A DNA stretch of 9,610 bases, from the NCBI GenBank assembly GCA_002385545.1, contig DGDR01000125.1, forward strand, positions 1-9,610. Direction: 5' to 3'. The notes beneath the pieces are model-generated. The model had not been told where the DNA came from and made no database searches. It saw only the letters and a program-made list of their open reading frames with translations. This document shows, in pieces, positions 6,122-9,610 of the stretch. The stretch comes from Clostridium sp. UBA3947. Its GTDB lineage: Bacteria > Bacillota > Clostridia > Clostridiales > Clostridiaceae. Made by a program: the position numbers and the translations under genes. How positions within the stretch are numbered: the stretch's first letter is position 1; each line of letters begins with the position of its first letter.

Positions 6122-6601
6122 TTAAGGAATATATCTAGCTAATTTAAATTTTTTATATACCAATATGTCTCTTGCCTTACCTTTCCAACCAATTTGCTTT
6201 CTACCAAAGCTCATGCCATCCTCAAGAATAACCCTATAGCCATAGCCTGTTAGTACATAATATCTGTCAATTATATCCCTATCAAATTCTCCAGTGGTTA
6301 TATATACACCCCTATGGAGATTATTTTCCCTTAGAGTATTAATGAATTTCACATAATCATCTAAAAGCACCTTCAAGGTCTTATGAAACCTGATAAGAAC
6401 CTCCTTATCCCTACGACTCAACTTTACTTCCAGCAATTCGTCGTTTTTTATTATAACTCTTTCCTGTACCCCAAACTCCCAGCATCCCTTTGATAAGCTC
6501 TCATAAAATTTAGCCACCTTTAATCTCCTTATTAGTCTTCTTAACTTCTCTGCTTCTTCACTTCTTATTCTGCAGTAGATATCATCCATAAGAGAAAGCA
6601 T
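6122..6601 (-). CDS. Small basic protein with an Mrr-like nuclease-fold segment
   Basis: This 159-residue protein is strongly basic. Its N-terminus (about 14-38) is a charged helix rich in Arg and Lys. The central part runs from ELLEVKLS (55-62) through a helix (72-93) to RGVYITTGEFDRDIIDRYY (97-115). The GVxITTxxF pattern following a long helix resembles the core of Mrr-type restriction endonuclease domains, and E58-x-K60 could correspond to their (E/Q)xK. This is inference from a short match; no full PD-(D/E)xK site is proven, and the protein may be an inactive relative. I choose ATG 6601, since AAGGTGG (6609-6615) lies seven bases upstream; the ATG at 6607 is too close to it. No methylase or specificity gene is adjacent. 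Confidence 0.7.
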   Translation of the reverse strand: MLSLMDDIYCRIRSEEAEKLRRLIRRLKVAKFYESLSKGCWEFGVQERVIIKNDELLEVKLSRRDKEVLIRFHKTLKVLLDDYVKFINTLRENNLHRGVYITTGEFDRDIIDRYYVLTGYGYRVILEDGMSFGRKQIGWKGKARDILVYKKFKLARYIP

Positions 6602-6888
6602 AACCATCCCACCTTAAAATTACTGCAAACAAAGGACAAACTCCGAGTAAAGCTAATCCATATACTCCACTGTATCCTTCTTATTTAATACATTATATTA
6701 ACCCACAAAAAAACTCATTCCAAACTACCTTATTCGTAGAAGAGCTCCTCTGCAGTTTTTAGAGGTCAGAATTTAAGAATAATTTCCTATACAATAAAAA
6801 TAGCGGCATATAGCCGCTATTTCATACTACTAATATATTGCCTTTCATCTACTTATGATAACCTAATATCAGGGTCCTAGCTTCAGTT
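6602..6888. other. Intergenic region upstream of the Mrr-like gene
   Basis: These 287 bases hold no convincing gene. On the minus strand there is a perfect TATAAT (6692-6697), about 90 bases before the Mrr-like start, but without a good -35 box. A small hairpin (6747-6751 with 6761-6765, CCTCT/AGAGG) lies upstream of that. The terminator at 6798-6822 separates this stretch from the ligA cluster. Confidence 0.4.
6798..6822 (-). terminator. Intrinsic terminator of the pcrA-ligA cluster
   Basis: AAATAGCGGC (6798-6807) and GCCGCTATTT (6813-6822) pair perfectly around ATATA. On the minus strand the stem runs directly into TTTTTATTG, a good U tract. It lies about 66 bases beyond the stop of the 90-residue membrane protein and should end transcripts coming from pcrA-ligA. 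Confidence 0.85.
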
Positions 6889-7161
6889 TCACCATACATC
6901 TTTAATAAAAATGAATACAAAGGAAATCACAGCAAATACAAAAAATATTGATGAATATACCCACTTCTTAGTCCCTGTATTTAATTTTAACATTTTAAAG
7001 GACCATAGAAGCATGGTGATAAAGATACATATTTTCATAATGCTGTATCTAGAGAAGCCTGCAACATAAGCAAAGTTATATTGATAAAGCAAGGTACATA
7101 TAACTGAAATTGTTGTAAGAACAACGAATAGCCAGGATAAACCATCTAAAACTTTTTTCAA
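6889..7161 (-). CDS. Small three-helix membrane protein
   Basis: This 90-residue protein has three predicted membrane helices at about 8-26, 40-58 and 67-86, joined by short loops with a basic TGTKK (62-66) before the third helix. It has no recognisable family motif, so no function is proposed. The start is TTG, supported by GGGGGG six bases upstream; no in-frame ATG occurs before residue 42. The gene lies 29 bases after ligA in the same direction and ahead of a terminator, so it is probably transcribed as the last gene of the pcrA-ligA unit. Its Phe/Ile-rich composition is what membrane helices require, so composition alone does not prove coding. The ribosome binding site and operon position support it. 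Confidence 0.7.
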   Translation of the reverse strand: MKKVLDGLSWLFVVLTTISVICTLLYQYNFAYVAGFSRYSIMKICIFITMLLWSFKMLKLNTGTKKWVYSSIFFVFAVISFVFIFIKDVW

Positions 7162-7190
7162 TTTATTCCCCCCATAGCTCTTTATTTTTA

Positions 7191-9191
7191 TTATTGTTCC
7201 TTAATCATTTCTTCAAAGGTTTCTTCTGTAATTATAGTAACTCCTAGTTCTACAGCCTTATCCCTCTTTGACCCCGGATCTTCTCCTACTAGCACATAGT
7301 TAGTCTTTTTACTTACACTGCTAGAAACCTTAGCGCCCAATGCTTCTAATTTTTCCTTTATTTCTGTTCTACTGTAGTTTTTAAGACTACCAGTTACCAC
7401 TACAGTTTTACCTTCAAAAGGATTATGGGAAACTTCTATTTCCTCAAAGCTTGGTTTTACCCCAAGACTAAGTAGTTCATTTATGTTATTAATTATGCTC
7501 TCTTGGGCAAAGAATTTTACTACACTATTTGCTACAATTTCACCTACATCCTGTACTTCAAGTAATTCTTCAACAGTAGCTTTTATAATCTTATCTAGGG
7601 TTTTAAATTTCTTAACTATATCCTTAGAAGTTTTCTTACCTACATTGGGTATACCTAAGGCAAATATAAATGAAGCTAAATCACATTCTTTACTCTTTTC
7701 TACTGCGTCAAGTAGATTTTGGGCCTTCTTTTCACCAAACTTTTCTAAAGTTAGCAATTCTTCTTTCTTTAAGCGATACAAATCTGGTATAGACTTTATA
7801 TCTAGCTTTTCAAAAAGCTGTTCAGCAGTCTTTTCGCTAAAACCTTCTATATTCATAGCTTCCCTGCTAGCAAAATGAACAATGCTCTTAACTAGTTGAG
7901 GCTTGCAGGATAGGGTATTTTCACAGAAATAGTGAGCTCCCTCCTGAATTACTTTACTGCCACAATACGGACAAGTAGTTGGAGGAAGGATTTCCTTACT
8001 GCCTTCTAAGCTTTCTTCTACTACTCCCATAATTTCAGGAATAACATCATTGGACCTTCTTACAAAAACCCTAGCTCCAATCCTTACTCCCTTTCGTTTT
8101 ATGTCATCCATATTATTTAAGGTTGCTCTCTTTACTGTTACACCACCTAGCTCTACTGGCTCTAAAATAGCTGTAGGACTAACTCTACCACTTCTACCTA
8201 CATTCCATTCTACGTCCAAAAGCTCAGTGGTAGCTTCTAAAGCTTCAAATTTATATGCAATTGCCCATCTAGGGAACTTAACAGTATAGCCTAAAACCTC
8301 TCTTGTTTTTATATCATCTATAGCTATAACTATACCATCTATATCATAATTTAGTTTTTCACGGATACTACCTACATATTCTATTTCCTTTTCTATGTCT
8401 TCAATAGATTCACAGGTTTTTATGTAGTCATCCATTGGAAGGCCCTTTTCCTTTATAAATTGCAGCATTTCTGTATATGTAGCAAAAGCTGGTCCTTCAT
8501 TATAACCTACATCATAAAAAAAGGCAGAAAGATTTCTTCTCGCAGTTTCTCTAACATTTAGGTTTCTTAAGGCGCCTGCTGCCCCATTTCTTAAATTCTT
8601 AAGGGGAACCTCTGCATTTTTATTATAGGCCTCAAAGGCTTCTTTTGTCATTATAGCCTCTCCATGGACTTCCATTGTATGTTTATAGTCAATTTTTAAA
8701 GGAAGAGTCTTAATAGTCTTAGCTTGAGCGGTAATATCTTCTCCTACCTCTCCAGTTCCTCTAGTAGCAGCCTTTACCAAAATTCCTTTCTCATCATAAG
8801 TGCAATTTATAGTAAGACCATCGAATTTCTTAGTAACAATATATTTAGGCTTGGGAAGCTTATCCTCATGACTCATATTATATTCATTTATTAACTTTCG
8901 GTTTCTATTATGCCAATCCCTAAGTTCTTCAATGGTTTGGGCTTTATCAAGGCTCCACAATCTAGCTTTATGAGTATACTTTTGAAATTCGGGCAGCACC
9001 ACATCACCAACCCTTAAGGTTGGTGAATAAGGTAGCACTACTCCCGTTTCCTTTTCTAATTTACTCAATTCATCATATTTTAAATCATATTCCTTATCGG
9101 ACACAGAAGGATTGTTTAAAACATAGTACTCATAAGAATATTTATTTAGCTCCTGGGCGAGCTCCTCCATCCTTTTTAACTTATCTTCCAT
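7191..9191 (-). CDS. ligA: NAD+-dependent DNA ligase
   Basis: This 666-residue enzyme seals nicks in replication and repair using NAD+. Domain order is complete: Ia NMN-binding region (Tyr22, Tyr23, Asp32, Asp36), adenylation domain with nucleophile Lys122 in KFDG (122-125), Glu174, Arg201, Arg209 and Lys314, OB fold with VGRSG (331-335), zinc finger Cys407/Cys410/Cys423/Cys429, helix-hairpin-helix repeats, and a C-terminal BRCT domain (about 587-666). Two active-site positions are unusual. The motif IV lysine (DGxVxK, Lys290 in E. coli) is Ala290, encoded by GCT. The glutamate two residues before the nucleophile (Glu113 in E. coli) is Thr120. Also, AGD in the RRAGDVIP block is SND (380-382). 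AAGGTGG (9199-9205) lies seven bases before the ATG, and pcrA ends 14 bases upstream. The family is certain; full activity is not. Confidence 0.96.
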   Translation of the reverse strand: MEDKLKRMEELAQELNKYSYEYYVLNNPSVSDKEYDLKYDELSKLEKETGVVLPYSPTLRVGDVVLPEFQKYTHKARLWSLDKAQTIEELRDWHNRNRKLINEYNMSHEDKLPKPKYIVTKKFDGLTINCTYDEKGILVKAATRGTGEVGEDITAQAKTIKTLPLKIDYKHTMEVHGEAIMTKEAFEAYNKNAEVPLKNLRNGAAGALRNLNVRETARRNLSAFFYDVGYNEGPAFATYTEMLQFIKEKGLPMDDYIKTCESIEDIEKEIEYVGSIREKLNYDIDGIVIAIDDIKTREVLGYTVKFPRWAIAYKFEALEATTELLDVEWNVGRSGRVSPTAILEPVELGGVTVKRATLNNMDDIKRKGVRIGARVFVRRSNDVIPEIMGVVEESLEGSKEILPPTTCPYCGSKVIQEGAHYFCENTLSCKPQLVKSIVHFASREAMNIEGFSEKTAEQLFEKLDIKSIPDLYRLKKEELLTLEKFGEKKAQNLLDAVEKSKECDLASFIFALGIPNVGKKTSKDIVKKFKTLDKIIKATVEELLEVQDVGEIVANSVVKFFAQESIINNINELLSLGVKPSFEEIEVSHNPFEGKTVVVTGSLKNYSRTEIKEKLEALGAKVSSSVSKKTNYVLVGEDPGSKRDKAVELGVTIITEETFEEMIKEQ

Positions 9192-9205
9192 ACCTCTACC
9201 ACCTT

Positions 9206-9610
9206 TTACACAAGTTCTAATGGCGTCATGCTTAATAAAAACATCTTTATTCCCATGTTATCAAAAGCTATTGTTAGCTTTACATCGTCCTTTTCCTTCT
9301 TGGCACTTACTATGGTGCCTACACCAAACTTAGCATGCCTTACTTTTGTACCTGCTACAGCCTCAGCCTCTGTTAAGGCTGCTTTTGATTTTGCAGGCTC
9401 TGCCTTCATAAAGTAATTTAACTTTTTATTTAACTCTTTAGCAGCATCTTCAAAGCTTGTTGTAGTATTTCTTAAGGAATGAGTATTATAGCTGTCACCA
9501 TAGTCCCCTCTTTGAAATACCTGTCTTGATGCTATTGGAGTCTTATTTAAGTATTCTACCAAATCGCTAGAAATCTCATTTAAGAAATCTGATGGAGCAA
9601 AGGCTGAAGT
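9206..9610 (-). CDS. pcrA: ATP-dependent DNA helicase PcrA, C-terminal part (cut by window edge)
   Basis: The last 134 residues of a UvrD/PcrA-type superfamily 1 helicase are present; the 5' end lies beyond base 610 of the final thousand, off the window. The segment starts with SAFAPSDFLNEIS, matching the (P)SxFLxEI motif near the end of the helicase core. A variable low-complexity linker follows. It ends with the Tudor-like C-terminal domain: GTKVRHAKFGVGTIVSAK, then VKLTIAFDNMGIK and the terminal TPLEL. In PcrA this domain binds RNA polymerase. No motor motif lies in the window. PcrA unwinds DNA in repair, plasmid replication and transcription-coupled processes. The pcrA-ligA order with a 14-base gap is classic for Firmicutes. 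Confidence 0.95.
   Translation of the reverse strand, partial: TSAFAPSDFLNEISSDLVEYLNKTPIASRQVFQRGDYGDSYNTHSLRNTTTSFEDAAKELNKKLNYFMKAEPAKSKAALTEAEAVAGTKVRHAKFGVGTIVSAKKEKDDVKLTIAFDNMGIKMFLLSMTPLELV

Noticed and set aside
6616..6797. T-box or riboswitch leader before the Mrr-like gene
   Set aside because: I found no T-box core sequence, no recognisable riboswitch core, and no paired terminator/antiterminator. The downstream gene gives no hint of metabolite control.
7483..7878. Plus-strand reading frame of 131 codons inside ligA
   Set aside because: It is fully antisense to conserved helix-hairpin-helix coding sequence and has a low-complexity Ser/Phe-rich product.
1..9610. CRISPR array, insertion sequence or prophage
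   Set aside because: No regularly spaced direct repeats, transposase, integrase, terminal inverted repeats or phage structural genes were seen, and base composition is even apart from the tRNA end.

Overview
The window looks like a chromosomal housekeeping segment from an AT-rich Gram-positive anaerobe, most probably Clostridium or a close relative. The evidence is the low GC content, strong AGGAGG-type ribosome binding sites with several TTG starts, the pcrA-ligA gene order, and clostridial-looking protein sequences. No phage, insertion sequence, CRISPR or plasmid signal is visible. All genes but one lie on the minus strand, so transcription mostly runs from high to low coordinates.

Right part (about 6800-9610): the 3' end of the helicase gene pcrA, the NAD+-dependent DNA ligase gene ligA, and a 90-residue three-helix membrane protein form a tight cluster. 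It ends at a strong intrinsic terminator at 6798-6822. LigA has normal overall architecture but carries alanine where the conserved motif IV lysine is expected, and threonine at the conserved adenine-contacting glutamate position. This is the most striking single observation in the window.

Middle part (about 4470-6790): a small basic protein with an Mrr-like GVYITTGEF segment, then a short orphan family-5 solute-binding lipoprotein with no transporter genes beside it. A bidirectional terminator at 4476-4525 separates this unit from a convergent plus-strand gene for a 453-residue protein that I do not recognise.

Left part (1-3100): a promoter pointing left probably drives a tightly packed operon. 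It encodes a PurM/HypE-superfamily (AIR synthase-related) protein, RNase PH, the RdgB-type dITP/XTP pyrophosphatase and a YfcE/MJ0936-type metallophosphoesterase. Gaps are 2, 2 and 14 bases, and ribosome binding sites lie within or against the preceding gene. RNase PH and RdgB link the operon to RNA 3'-end processing and nucleotide-pool cleaning. At the far left a strong sigma-A promoter with an A-rich upstream tract drives a GC-rich structured leader and the first 24 bases of a tRNA, probably tRNA-Pro. The tRNA runs off the window edge.
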